From positions 1 through 64,000 of the forward strand of contig ONIY01000001.1 of NCBI GenBank assembly GCA_900318065.1: a stretch of 64,000 nucleotides of DNA, in the 5' to 3' direction. The position numbers were made by a program, and so were the translations under genes. The DNA is from an uncultured Prevotellaceae bacterium (GTDB lineage: Bacteria > Bacteroidota > Bacteroidia > Bacteroidales > Muribaculaceae). This document shows, in pieces, positions 55,026 to 63,717 of this stretch (its first letter is position 1; every line of letters starts with the position of its first letter). The notes beneath the pieces were generated by a model. The model was given only the letters and a program-made list of their open reading frames with translations, searched no databases and had not been told where the DNA came from.

Positions 55026-55492
55026 AATTGCTCACTTTTAATGTAAGTCAAACATTCATTCAACATCTTCTCAGAACGTATACAGTATTGAATATTGGGC
55101 TTTTCAAACTTCAACAAGCCTAATGCCTGATCTTGTGTTAGTTCTCCAGCAAAATACCTATCTAAAGTCAAAATAACACGGTCATTAGCTATTCCACCAA
55201 TTATCATATCATAATCGGTGGAATCATTGCCCGAACGACACTTTGACACAAAATCAAGCCACTCGGAATCATAGCTATGGAAACTCTTTATTTTCCAATC
55301 CTCAAAACTAAAGGATAACGAATAGTAATTCACCCAAGCAGTCCTACCCCTACGCAAAAAACGCTCGGCATAGCGTACCGCTTGCTCATAAATGGTAGTG
55401 AGATAAAAGCCCTTTCCGAAATCCAGATAACGCCTTGAATGAAATATATCAGGGGCATCCACTACTACTGCCGAAGAATGATAAACAATCAT
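55022..55492 (-). CDS. DUF3990 protein, predicted ADP-ribosyltransferase fold
   Basis: A 156-residue protein of the DUF3990 family, which belongs to the ADP-ribosyltransferase-like superfamily. The expected H-Y-[Q/E] motif positions are visible: VYHSS (H5), DFGKGFYLTT (Y30) and QYCIRSEKML (Q135, E141). The YDMIIGGIANDRV strand is a family hallmark. It lies between two small DUF3791 genes with 4-bp overlaps on both sides. An NAD-dependent toxin of the ART type is the working idea. I have seen no experimental role for this family. Confidence 0.8.
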   Translation of the reverse strand: MIVYHSSAVVVDAPDIFHSRRYLDFGKGFYLTTIYEQAVRYAERFLRRGRTAWVNYYSLSFSFEDWKIKSFHSYDSEWLDFVSKCRSGNDSTDYDMIIGGIANDRVILTLDRYFAGELTQDQALGLLKFEKPNIQYCIRSEKMLNECLTYIKSEQL

Positions 55493-55713
55493 TTTGATAA
55501 CACTCCTTTCTCTCTCATAAAGTCGGTGAGGTCATCAATAAGATATCGTGACCCAAAAGTATGGAGGACATCATAAGAAGGAACTATATAGTCATATAAA
55601 ATGCCCGAGTCTTTTAGCCTCCTGTAAATCTCTTGTTGTGACAAGTGCAGTCGATGAGCCAACTGAGCAATGCAGTAGGTGACAAAGTTCAATATTTCGG
55701 TGTTAGTAATCAT
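55489..55713 (-). CDS. DUF3791 protein, first gene of the DUF3990 operon
   Basis: A 74-residue protein with the core DUF3791 pattern: ILNFVTYCIAQLAHRLHLSQQEIYRRLKDSG, YDYIVPSYDVLHTFG and a closing acidic helix. It is the promoter-proximal gene of the three and overlaps the DUF3990 start by 4 bp (ATGA). It differs from the third gene in sequence, so the two are not a recent duplication. Confidence 0.8.
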   Translation of the reverse strand: MITNTEILNFVTYCIAQLAHRLHLSQQEIYRRLKDSGILYDYIVPSYDVLHTFGSRYLIDDLTDFMREKGVLSK

Positions 55714-55838
55714 TTATTTATCGTTTATCTATCACAATGCAAAGATAATGATTATTTTGCTTCATTGCAATAATTGTACCATAATTTGACAAACTTTGTT
55801 CTTACATAATCCCCAATGACCAATTTGGGCTTATAACA

Positions 55839-55872
55839 ATATGGCTGGCTTCAATTAATGAGCCAGCCATAT
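55839..55872 (-). terminator. Hairpin after the AraC gene
   Basis: Perfect 12-bp arms ATATGGCTGGCT (55839-55850) with 55861-55872, 10-nt loop. No marked T run. Confidence 0.6.
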
Positions 55873-55915
55873 ATCTTGAGGTAGAATCGAGTTTCATTTT
55901 CCTAACGCAGGGGCA

Positions 55916-56830
55916 TCAAGCCGACTGGCGGCTGTGCTTGCGGTACTGGGTGGGAGTCATGCCGGTGCAGCGCTTGAAGTAGCGGTTGAAGTGCTGGCTG
56001 CTCTGGAAACCAAGGCGATAGGCCACCTCGCTTATGAGCACATCAGTTGACTGCAACTCGTCCTTAGCGATGTCGATAACCTTTTGCTGGATGAACTCCA
56101 GCGGCGTTTTGCCTGTCTCCTTCTTCACCAGGTCGCCAAAGTAGTTAGGCGACAAGCAGCACTTGTCGGCAAACGTTTTCACCGATGGCAGTCCACTCAT
56201 GAAAATCGAGTCCCTGTCGTGGAAGTAGTCGTTAAGTGCCTGTTCAAATGTCGCTATCACGCTGCTGTTCTCCAGTTCGCGTGTGATGAACTGCCTGTCA
56301 TAGAAACGCAGGCAGTAGTCGAGCAAGAGCTCGATGTTGCGGCAGATGAGTTTGCGGCTGAACTTGTCGATAGGTCTGCTTATCTCCTCCTTAATCTTGT
56401 CGATGCAGTCGAGGTAGATGCCACGCTCTCGCTCCGACATGTGCAGCGCCTCACTTGACGAATACTGGAAAAAACGATAGTCGGCCATCCCCTTGGCAAG
56501 CGAGGTGCCGCGAATCAGGTCGGGGTGGAACAACAGCGCCACCACATCGTGATCCATTCCAGGAATGGGCGTAGAGGTCACCGTCTGCATTGGAGCAAAG
56601 CTCGTGACCGTGCCGTCGCTGTAGTCATAGCTCTTGTGACCATAGCTCAGCAGGCAGCTGCGAGTGTTCTTCAAGAACAAAGCATATACCCCATAATGCC
56701 ACGTCACCTCATTGTCGATGAGTTCACGGTTAGTCACGTCCTTGAGATTGCACACGGTAACGAGCGGATGCAATGTCTCTATCCCCAATGCCTTGTTGTA
56801 CTGGTCAATATTGTCGAGATGGATAATCAT
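55916..56830 (-). CDS. AraC family transcriptional regulator
   Basis: A 304-residue activator. The N-terminal part is an AraC-type ligand-binding (cupin-like) domain. The C-terminal 100 residues hold two helix-turn-helix motifs: VKTFADKCCLSPNYFGDLVKKETG and ISEVAYRLGFQSSQHFNRYFKR, followed by CTGMTPTQYRK. It is on the same strand and directly downstream of the redox operon, 50 bp after the acetyltransferase stop, so it probably controls that operon or is controlled with it. Confidence 0.9.
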   Translation of the reverse strand: MIIHLDNIDQYNKALGIETLHPLVTVCNLKDVTNRELIDNEVTWHYGVYALFLKNTRSCLLSYGHKSYDYSDGTVTSFAPMQTVTSTPIPGMDHDVVALLFHPDLIRGTSLAKGMADYRFFQYSSSEALHMSERERGIYLDCIDKIKEEISRPIDKFSRKLICRNIELLLDYCLRFYDRQFITRELENSSVIATFEQALNDYFHDRDSIFMSGLPSVKTFADKCCLSPNYFGDLVKKETGKTPLEFIQQKVIDIAKDELQSTDVLISEVAYRLGFQSSQHFNRYFKRCTGMTPTQYRKHSRQSA

Positions 56831-56880
56831 TGTAATGAATAAACGAGAAAAATAGTTTTTATTTGGGAAATAGCTGCAAA

Positions 56881-57423
56881 TTACTGCTTATTGATGGGCC
56901 TGATAACCTTAGCCGGGCTTCCTGCCACTATCATGCCCGGTGGCACATCCTTAGTGACCACACTGCCAGCGGCAACAATGGCATTCTCGCCTATTGTAAC
57001 ACCTGCCAGCACTTTCACATCGGCACCGAGCCAGGCATTGCGACCAATGACGATGGGCTTGGTGAGCAACGAGTGACGAGTGGCAGGGTCTTCGGGGTGA
57101 AACTCGGTAGCCAGCACACAGTGCGGCCCAATGAAAGCACCCTCCTCAATGGTGATGCCTCCTATCGCCAAGAATGTGCACCCAAAGTTCACGAAACTGT
57201 CGCGCCCAAAGCGCGTCTTTGGTCCGTAGTTGATGTTGAATGGCGGGAACACACGCACCGAGTCATCGACCTCACTTTCGGTGATTTGCCGCAAGTATTC
57301 ACGCACCTCTTCCTCGGTGTGGTAGCCTGTGTTGAGTTCGGCGCATAGCCGCATTGTCTTGTGCACGCCGGTATAGAGCTCGTCGCTGCCCACGTAGTCT
57401 TTTCCAGTTGGTTTTGTGCCCAT
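56881..57423 (-). CDS. Sugar O-acetyltransferase (LbH fold, maltose acetyltransferase-like)
   Basis: A 180-residue left-handed beta-helix acetyltransferase. The N-terminal Mac region (PTGKDYVGSDELYTGVHKTMRLCAELN) precedes hexapeptide repeats (GGITIEEGAFIGPHCVLATE, IVIGRNAWLGADVKVLAGVTIGENAIVAAGSVVTKDVPPG). It transfers acetyl from acetyl-CoA to a sugar or similar hydroxyl. The ATG at 57423 is used, since the longer frame starts with TTG at 57429. Its presence in a redox operon is unusual but seen in other Bacteroidales. Confidence 0.85.
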   Translation of the reverse strand: MGTKPTGKDYVGSDELYTGVHKTMRLCAELNTGYHTEEEVREYLRQITESEVDDSVRVFPPFNINYGPKTRFGRDSFVNFGCTFLAIGGITIEEGAFIGPHCVLATEFHPEDPATRHSLLTKPIVIGRNAWLGADVKVLAGVTIGENAIVAAGSVVTKDVPPGMIVAGSPAKVIRPINKQ

Positions 57424-57425
57424 TG

Positions 57426-57962
57426 TCAAATGCTTTTACCCATTTCGTAAGCCTCCTGCAACTTGTCGTTGCCGTTGATCTCGCGTGGAGCACCCACTCC
57501 GCCACAGAACAGATGAGCCTTGAGCGAACACTTCCCGTAGCAGTCAATCCATCCCTGCAAACCACATTCGGCACGTTCAGGAACGTGGGCCTCGTCCTCG
57601 GCAGCAGTGGTGAGCAGATATATGTCGCGGAAACGGTAATCCTTGGGATACATGGCGTTCATGCGGTCGATGAGAGTTTTCATCTGTCCGCTCATCTCGT
57701 AGTAGTAGATGGGGGTAGCCCAGCACACCACATCGGCATTGAGCACACTGTCCATAATAGCGGGAACATCGTCCTTGAAAACACAGGCTCCAGTGCTCTG
57801 GCACGACAGGCAGCCAATGCAAAACTTAATTTCCTTGCCACGCAGCGAGATCAATTCCACCTCATGACCAGCATCTTGGGCACCCTGTGCAAATCGCTCG
57901 GCCATCGAGTGGCTGTTAGAGCCAGGGCGCAGGCTGGTAGATATAACAACAACTTTTCTCAT
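57426..57962 (-). CDS. Flavodoxin-fold NAD(P)H-dependent oxidoreductase with cysteine cluster
   Basis: A 178-residue FMN-reductase-like flavoprotein. The FMN loop SLRPGSNSHSMAERF is near the N-terminus. A compact cysteine motif CIGCLSCQSTGACVF (residues about 53-67) resembles the iron-sulfur or disulfide site of ISF-type flavoproteins. It is separated from the acetyltransferase start by only 2 bp and from the hydrolase stop by 1 bp. Confidence 0.85.
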   Translation of the reverse strand: MRKVVVISTSLRPGSNSHSMAERFAQGAQDAGHEVELISLRGKEIKFCIGCLSCQSTGACVFKDDVPAIMDSVLNADVVCWATPIYYYEMSGQMKTLIDRMNAMYPKDYRFRDIYLLTTAAEDEAHVPERAECGLQGWIDCYGKCSLKAHLFCGGVGAPREINGNDKLQEAYEMGKSI

Positions 57963-57963
57963 T

Positions 57964-59052
57964 TTATTTCAAGTTCTCTTTAAAGAATTTCTCCATTTTG
58001 TCGTAAGGAATCTTGCCGTTAAGGTCGTCGTAGAGGTCGGTGTGCACGGCACCAGGGATAATCATAATCTCCTTGTTGCCAACTGTTTTACTCTCACCAT
58101 CAACGTGAACACCAGTCATCTTCTCAAAGGCATACTCCGAGAAGTAGCGGCTGTGGGCCTTCTCGCCGTGGATGAGCAACACGGGATTCTCAATCTCGTG
58201 GGCCCAGGCAAGCAATGGCTGGTTGAGGAACGACTGGCAGCCAGTCACATTCCAACCGTCGGTGCTGTTGCCGCTGCGCTCGTGGTAACCGCGCTTGGTC
58301 TTGTAGTAGTCATAATAGTCTTTCACGAAGAATGGCGCATCGGCTGGCAATGGGTCAACAACACCGCCGGCGCGCTTGTAGGTGCCGCTCTTGAAGTCCT
58401 GGGTGCGCTGGGCAGCCATTGCCTTGCGCATCTCCATGCGTTGCTCCTTAGAGTTGGCGCTACCAAAGTATCCCTCGGCGTTGATTTTGCTCATGTCATA
58501 CATCGTGGATGCCACAGTAGCCTTGATGCGTGGGTCGATGGCGGCAGCATTGACAGCCATGCCACCAAAACCACAGATGCCGATGATGCCAATGCGCTCT
58601 GGGTCAACATTGTCCTGAACACTCAGGAAGTCGACTGCAGCGAGGAAGTCCTCGGTGTTGATGTCGGGCGACGCCATGCGACGTGGTTCTCCCCCACTCT
58701 CGCCAGTGAACGATGGGTCGAAGGCTATTGCCAGGAATCCGCGCTCTGCCATGTGCTGAGCATAGAGACCGCTTGACTGCTCTTTCACCGCTCCAAAAGG
58801 TCCACTCACGGCTATTGCCGGGAGTTTGCCCTTGGCATCCCTGGGCGTGTACATGTCGGCTGCCAGTTCAATGCCATAACGGTTCTTAAACGTGACCTTC
58901 TTGTGGTCTACCTTGTCGCTCTTGGGGAACGTCTTGTCCCACTGTTGTGTGAGTTGCAATGTTGTATTCATTTTTACTATGTTTTGGTTATTCTGACTAT
59001 AGGCCGTGAGTGCTAAACCCATGAAGGCCAATGATAAAAAAAGGTGTTTCAT
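57964..59052 (-). CDS. Secreted alpha/beta hydrolase, dienelactone-hydrolase-like
   Basis: A 362-residue alpha/beta hydrolase with a signal peptide (residues 1-19, ending AYSQ). The oxyanion region is SGPFGAVKEQ. The nucleophile elbow reads GIIGICGFGG (C160), so a cysteine stands where serine is usual. The late acid and histidine appear to lie in IHGEKAHSRYFSE and PGAVHTDLYD. Dienelactone hydrolases also use cysteine. The substrate is unknown. It is located between the flavodoxin-fusion gene and the oxidoreductase gene. Confidence 0.8.
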   Translation of the reverse strand: MKHLFLSLAFMGLALTAYSQNNQNIVKMNTTLQLTQQWDKTFPKSDKVDHKKVTFKNRYGIELAADMYTPRDAKGKLPAIAVSGPFGAVKEQSSGLYAQHMAERGFLAIAFDPSFTGESGGEPRRMASPDINTEDFLAAVDFLSVQDNVDPERIGIIGICGFGGMAVNAAAIDPRIKATVASTMYDMSKINAEGYFGSANSKEQRMEMRKAMAAQRTQDFKSGTYKRAGGVVDPLPADAPFFVKDYYDYYKTKRGYHERSGNSTDGWNVTGCQSFLNQPLLAWAHEIENPVLLIHGEKAHSRYFSEYAFEKMTGVHVDGESKTVGNKEIMIIPGAVHTDLYDDLNGKIPYDKMEKFFKENLK

Positions 59053-59060
59053 TGTAATAT

Positions 59061-60191
59061 TTATTTTGTGACTATTTTCTTGACTCCGTTCTCAATGTAT
59101 ATACCGCTCTCAGGCGCCTTCGTCAACCGCTGCCCGTTAAGGTTATAGATGCCTTGTGGAGCAGAATGCCTATCAATGTTGATATCGTCGATGATGGTCG
59201 ATATAGCCGAGTAGTCGATGTCAGCAAGCCACTCTTCAATCATTGCGGCACGGTTGCTGTGGTTGGCACTGTTAATCCACAAAGCGTCGCCCATCCATTC
59301 GGCATCGGGGATGAGGCGTTTGGCGTCGGCTACCACCCCACTAATTCCGCTGCTGTGGCTCGAGACAATGAGTGCCACATTCTTTCCTGCCATCTCTGGT
59401 CCATGATTGAAAAGATAGGTCTGCATGATGGCAGCCATCTGGCTCCACCACAGTGGCACAACAATTATAAAGTTGTCGTAGCCAGCAAGATCCACATCCA
59501 CTGGGTCGATAGCGGGATAGCTGTCGGGAGAGTTGGGGTTGGCGTTGATGGCCTCCAGCAGTTGCATGCCTATGGCGTAGCCGTTAGCCTCATACTGCTG
59601 TGTCTTGTCGTAGGGCTGGATGCGCACCACATCGGCATCAATCTGTGATGTCAATGTCTGCACTATCTCATTGCAGTTGCCTGTGTAGCTGTAATAAATC
59701 ACCAGCGTGTTGCCATCGGGACCAGTGCTGGCAGGTTGTAGCGACAAAGTGACGCTGATGTTGCTCTCTCCAGCTTTCAAGAACGTGCGCAGCTCATTCT
59801 CGCTGAGATTGTCGATGTGTCCCAATCGGGTGTAGCTCCAAGAGTTGGAACCGTACATCAGGCAAATGTTGCTGCCGTTATAAAGAATCACGTCGCCAGG
59901 CTGAGCAGTAATCTGCTCATTGCTGGTGGGCAAGGAGAACCCCAGCGCTCCCCAAATCTCAAAACCACCGCTGGAGTTGAGGGTCACGGTGATATTGCCA
60001 TTTTCCAGCCTGCTCACCAGTTCTCTGGTGGCAGCGTTGTCATAGAGTGTCGCTGTGTGTGACACGCCATCGATAGTGATATACAATTTTTGCGACATAG
60101 TTGCCTGAGCCATAGCATCGTTGCCCTCGTCGGCACAGCTGCACAAAAACATTGCTAGCATGATCATCAAAGTTTTGGTAAGAGTTTTCAT
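59061..60191 (-). CDS. Lipoprotein with cyclophilin-like and flavodoxin domains (fusion)
   Basis: A 376-residue protein. Signal peptide with CSCADEG lipobox-like sequence (LCSC at about residue 19). Residues about 35-150 match the cyclophilin-like DUF369 fold (YITIDGVSHTATLYDN, GDVILYNGSNICLMYG). About 165-325 is a flavodoxin (VIYYSYTGNCNEIVQTL, the phosphate loop, and FIIVVPLWWSQM). The final 30 residues form a GIYNLNGQRL tail common in secreted Bacteroidales proteins. The first gene of the operon, 8 bp upstream of the hydrolase gene. A periplasmic or surface flavodoxin is unusual because these proteins are normally cytosolic. Confidence 0.8.
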   Translation of the reverse strand: MKTLTKTLMIMLAMFLCSCADEGNDAMAQATMSQKLYITIDGVSHTATLYDNAATRELVSRLENGNITVTLNSSGGFEIWGALGFSLPTSNEQITAQPGDVILYNGSNICLMYGSNSWSYTRLGHIDNLSENELRTFLKAGESNISVTLSLQPASTGPDGNTLVIYYSYTGNCNEIVQTLTSQIDADVVRIQPYDKTQQYEANGYAIGMQLLEAINANPNSPDSYPAIDPVDVDLAGYDNFIIVVPLWWSQMAAIMQTYLFNHGPEMAGKNVALIVSSHSSGISGVVADAKRLIPDAEWMGDALWINSANHSNRAAMIEEWLADIDYSAISTIIDDINIDRHSAPQGIYNLNGQRLTKAPESGIYIENGVKKIVTK

Positions 60192-60305
60192 TTTTCTTGA
60201 GTTTTGGATGATTTTATCGACTGCAAAATTACTAGCAATCTACCATTGCTCATGTAACCATTTTACCGAAAAATGTGCATCAATTACCGAAACTTGACAA
60301 ACTTA

Positions 60306-60902
60306 CTACTCATTTACCGTTACTCCATCGATTGCCTCGATGCGGTCACGCAAGGGGGGCAACTTGTCGGCATCGGTCTCGATGGTCATCGAGCACACGT
60401 TGTCAAACTGCTGACTCAGCACCTTCAGTTCGCCAGCCTTCACCAGTTTCATCACGTCGTTCATTGCAAGATAAGGAAAAGTGAACGAGAGAGTTGCCTG
60501 CTCGTGGCACTCAAGAATCTCGCCAGCCTCGATGGCAGCGCGTGCCGCCTCACGGTAGGCGACGATGAGCCCCGACGTGCCCAGCTTGATGCCACCAAAG
60601 TATCGCACCACAGCAATCACCACGTTGGTGAGCCCAAAGGAATTGATTTGCCCAAGGATGGGTTTTCCCGCAGTGCCACTGGGCTCGCCATTGTCGCTCG
60701 ACAAGTACTCATTGCGCTGGGTACCAATCATGTAGGCCCAGCAGCAATGTCGCGCATCGTGATATTTGTTGGCAATCTGCTTGATGAGCGCCTTGGCCTC
60801 GTCGGCACTCTGCGCCGGCTGAGCGATGGCAATGAACTTGCTCATCTTCTCCTTGTAGATGCCCTGCGAGACTCCCTTCAGTGTCTTGTAAAAATCACTC
60901 AT
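60306..60902 (-). CDS. YigZ/IMPACT family protein
   Basis: A 198-residue protein of the YigZ (UPF0029/IMPACT) family. Features are the KFIAIAQPAQSADEAKALIKQIANKYHDARHCCWAYMIG block, NGEPSGTAGKPILGQI and the VVRYFGGIKLGTSGLIVAYREA pattern. The C-terminal DUF1949-type half resembles an EF-G domain. Function is not settled. The ATG at 60902 is preferred over the longer frame to 60974, which lies in leader DNA. Confidence 0.9.
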   Translation of the reverse strand: MSDFYKTLKGVSQGIYKEKMSKFIAIAQPAQSADEAKALIKQIANKYHDARHCCWAYMIGTQRNEYLSSDNGEPSGTAGKPILGQINSFGLTNVVIAVVRYFGGIKLGTSGLIVAYREAARAAIEAGEILECHEQATLSFTFPYLAMNDVMKLVKAGELKVLSQQFDNVCSMTIETDADKLPPLRDRIEAIDGVTVNE

Positions 60903-61012
60903 ATTATTCAGTGTCGATGAAACTTTTGTTTGGCTTTTCTCTCGGCTTGAACTAATTTTGTGCAAAAATAACAATTATTTCCCACTTTAACCATTTTCTC
61001 GACTGAATTTTG

Positions 61013-61020
61013 TATCTTTG
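61013..61020 (+). promoter_or_regulatory. -7 promoter box (TATCTTTG) of the DUF4494 gene
   Basis: TATCTTTG is 64 bp before the ATG at 61085. Confidence 0.6.
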
Positions 61021-61084
61021 TAGCCGTTTTAATGTAGACCATTGCACAAAACGATAATAATCAACAAACTAACAATATCACACA

Positions 61085-61546
61085 ATGTCAACCTATTTTG
61101 AATGTAAAGTAAAATATGACCGCACCCTTGAGACTGGTGCGCAGAAAACCGTAACTGAACCCTATCTTGTCGACGCCCTGTCGTTTACCGAGGCCGAGGC
61201 CCGCATCACCGAGGAGGTACAGCCATTCACCACTGGTGAGTTTGCTGTCACTGCCGTGAAGAAGGTGAAATTTGACGACATCTTCTTCCACGAGGGCGGC
61301 GACCGCTGGTACAAGGTGAAAATCAACATGATAACTATCGACGAGAAGACTGCTGCCGAGAAGCGCACCGCCAGCAATTCGCTGGTCCAAGCCACCGAGT
61401 TTAAAGAGGCGCTCGACATCTTCCTGGAGAACATGCGCGGCACAGCCTTCGACTATGAGATTGCCGCTATCGACGAGACTCCATTGATGGACGTCTTTGC
61501 CGCCAACCTTAGCCAAACCCTCGCCGACAAAGAACAAAAAGAATAA
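61085..61546 (+). CDS. DUF4494 domain-containing protein
   Basis: A 153-residue cytosolic protein with the DUF4494 pattern (YFECKVKYDRTLETGAQKTV, DALSFTEAEARITEEV, DRWYKVKINMITIDEKTAAEKR). The family is almost only found in Bacteroidetes and its role is unknown. It is directly upstream of yggS, 13 bp apart, so the two are probably one transcript. Confidence 0.85.
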   Translation: MSTYFECKVKYDRTLETGAQKTVTEPYLVDALSFTEAEARITEEVQPFTTGEFAVTAVKKVKFDDIFFHEGGDRWYKVKINMITIDEKTAAEKRTASNSLVQATEFKEALDIFLENMRGTAFDYEIAAIDETPLMDVFAANLSQTLADKEQKE

Positions 61547-61559
61547 TAGCCACCACAGT

Positions 61560-62228
61560 ATGTCAATCGCTCAAAACATAGAACGCATCACCGCACAGTT
61601 GCCACAAGGCGTAAAGCTGGTGGCGGTGTCAAAATTCCACCCCATCGAGAGACTCCAAGAGGCTTACGCGGCCGGCCAGCGCATCTTTGGCGAGAACCGC
61701 GCCCAGGAGCTCGCTGCCAAGGCGCCGCAAATGCCCAGCGACGTAGAGTGGCACTTCATTGGCCACTTGCAGAAGAACAAGGCGCGCATGATAATGCCTT
61801 GGGCATCAACTATTCAGAGCATCGACTCTACAGAATTACTTCAACTGGTTAACAAGGAGGCAGCAAGGATTGATCGCCATGTTAATGTTTTACTTCAACT
61901 TCATGTAGCTAAAGAACAGACTAAGAGTGGTTTTACCGTTGAGGAAGTCCTCAAGGCAGCCAGCGAAGGCGCATTCAGCAACCTGAGCAACGTTACCATC
62001 ACCGGCATGATGGCGATGGCGACTTTCACCAGCGACATGGAGCAAGTGGCAAGCGAGTTTGAGCAGGTGCACGACACCTTCGTGAAGTTGCGCGACAACT
62101 ACTTCGCTGGCGACGAGCGCTTCAAGGAAATAAGCATGGGCATGAGCAACGACTGGCCCATCGCTGTGCAGCACGGAGCAACACTGGTGCGCATTGGCAC
62201 CGACATCTTTGGACAACGAGAATACTAA
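61560..62228 (+). CDS. YggS family pyridoxal phosphate-binding protein
   Basis: A 222-residue PLP protein of the YggS/PROSC family, thought to maintain PLP homeostasis. The PLP lysine is in KLVAVSKFHP near residue 22. Other family motifs are FGENRAQEL, WHFIGHLQKNKAR and the late ISMGMSNDWPIAVQHGATLVRIGTDIFG. Full length, cytosolic. The ATG at 61560 matches the family start. Confidence 0.95.
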   Translation: MSIAQNIERITAQLPQGVKLVAVSKFHPIERLQEAYAAGQRIFGENRAQELAAKAPQMPSDVEWHFIGHLQKNKARMIMPWASTIQSIDSTELLQLVNKEAARIDRHVNVLLQLHVAKEQTKSGFTVEEVLKAASEGAFSNLSNVTITGMMAMATFTSDMEQVASEFEQVHDTFVKLRDNYFAGDERFKEISMGMSNDWPIAVQHGATLVRIGTDIFGQREY

Positions 62229-62258
62229 AACAAATACTAACTTTAAATAGAAAATACA

Positions 62259-63572
62259 ATGACACAACAAAAGAAAAATGGCTCGATCATCGCTATTGTG
62301 ACAATGATGTTCCTCTATGCGATGATTGCATTTGTGACCAACCTTGCCGCACCTATTGGTGTTGTAATGAAGAATGACCCCGAGGTGGGAGGCTCCAACT
62401 TCCTTGCCATGATGGGCAATTTCATGAACTTCCTAGCCTACTTCTTCATGGGAATACCAGCCGGAAAGATGCTCACCCGCATTGGCTACAAGAAGACTGC
62501 CCTGTTTGGCATCCTGTGTGGATTCATTGGCGTGCTGGTTCAGTTCCTCTCGGGCTTTGAGGCTCTTCAGGGATATTCCGACAACGTGATCTACCTCGTG
62601 GGAGCGTTCATCTCAGGTATGTCGGTGTGCATGCTCAACACCGTAGTAAACCCCATGCTCAACCTGATAGGTGGCGGTGGCAAGCGCGGTAACCAGCTCA
62701 ACATGATAGGTGGCACCTTCAACTCTCTGGCAGCCACATTCACCCCAATGCTCGTGGGCGCACTCATTGGCGAGCTCACCAAGGAGAGCGACTTTGCCGA
62801 CGTGAACCTCGTGCTCTACATTGCCATGGCAGTCTTTGCCGCAGCATTCCTAGTGCTCTCTTTCGTTCCCATCAAAGACCCAGAGATTGGCAAAGTAACA
62901 TCTTCCACCAAGTTTGAGCACTCACCCTGGAAGTTCCGTCATTTCGTGCTCGGTGCCATTGGCATCTTCATCTATGTGGGCATCGAGGTGGGCATTCCAG
63001 GAACCCTCAACTTCTACCTCAGCGACACCTCGGCCAAGGGTGCCGGCCTGCTTGCCAACGCCGCCGCTATTGGTGGCATGGTAGCCGGAACCTACTGGCT
63101 GCTGATGCTCGTGGGCCGTATCGTGGGTGGCGCCATTGCCAGCAAAGTGTCGAGCAAAGCCATGATGGTTGTTGTAACCATCGTGGGCATGGCATTGATA
63201 CTGTGCGCAATGTTTGTCAGCAAAGAAACCCAAACCTCCATGCCAGTGTTCAACGGCAGCGGATTTGAGATGGAGACAGTGCCCCTGAGTGCCTTGCTGC
63301 TCGTGCTGTGCGGTCTTTGCACCTCGGTAATGTGGTCGTGTGTGTTCAACCTCGCCACCGAGGGTCTGGGCAAATACACCGCAGCCGCCAGTGGCATCTT
63401 CATGATGATGGTAGTGGGCGGCGGCGTGCTGCCACTCATCCAGAACGCTATTGCCGACAGCAGCCTTGGCTATATGATTTCTTATGTTGTGCCCCTCGCA
63501 GGCCTTGCCTATCTGTGCTACTACGCACTGTTTGGCTGCAAAAATGTCAACACCGACATTCCTGTGGAATAA
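62259..63572 (+). CDS. MFS transporter, FHS (L-fucose permease) type
   Basis: A 437-residue integral membrane protein with 12 hydrophobic segments, of the FHS family that includes FucP, galactose/glucose and nucleoside permeases. Blocks such as NFMNFLAYFFMGIPAGKML, GYKKTALFGILCGFIGVLVQ and AASGIFMMMVVGGGVLPL are visible. The substrate is not readable. It lies between yggS and the transketolase gene, so a sugar role is plausible. Confidence 0.85.
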   Translation: MTQQKKNGSIIAIVTMMFLYAMIAFVTNLAAPIGVVMKNDPEVGGSNFLAMMGNFMNFLAYFFMGIPAGKMLTRIGYKKTALFGILCGFIGVLVQFLSGFEALQGYSDNVIYLVGAFISGMSVCMLNTVVNPMLNLIGGGGKRGNQLNMIGGTFNSLAATFTPMLVGALIGELTKESDFADVNLVLYIAMAVFAAAFLVLSFVPIKDPEIGKVTSSTKFEHSPWKFRHFVLGAIGIFIYVGIEVGIPGTLNFYLSDTSAKGAGLLANAAAIGGMVAGTYWLLMLVGRIVGGAIASKVSSKAMMVVVTIVGMALILCAMFVSKETQTSMPVFNGSGFEMETVPLSALLLVLCGLCTSVMWSCVFNLATEGLGKYTAAASGIFMMMVVGGGVLPLIQNAIADSSLGYMISYVVPLAGLAYLCYYALFGCKNVNTDIPVE

Positions 63573-63591
63573 TCATTGAAAGTTCACCATT

Positions 63592-63632
63592 AAAAGGTCC
63601 TGAGAGCACATTTCTTGGGGCCTTTTTCCTTT
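63592..63632 (+). terminator. Terminator of the MFS gene
   Basis: AAAAGGTCC (63592-63600) pairs with GGGCCTTTT (63618-63626) with one mismatch, then T-rich sequence. Confidence 0.75.
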
Positions 63633-63717
63633 TTTGGGCACAAAAAACGCCAAATCACTTGCACATTAATATAATAATTACTAACTTCGTAACCTAAACT
63701 AATAATTCTATACTCTA

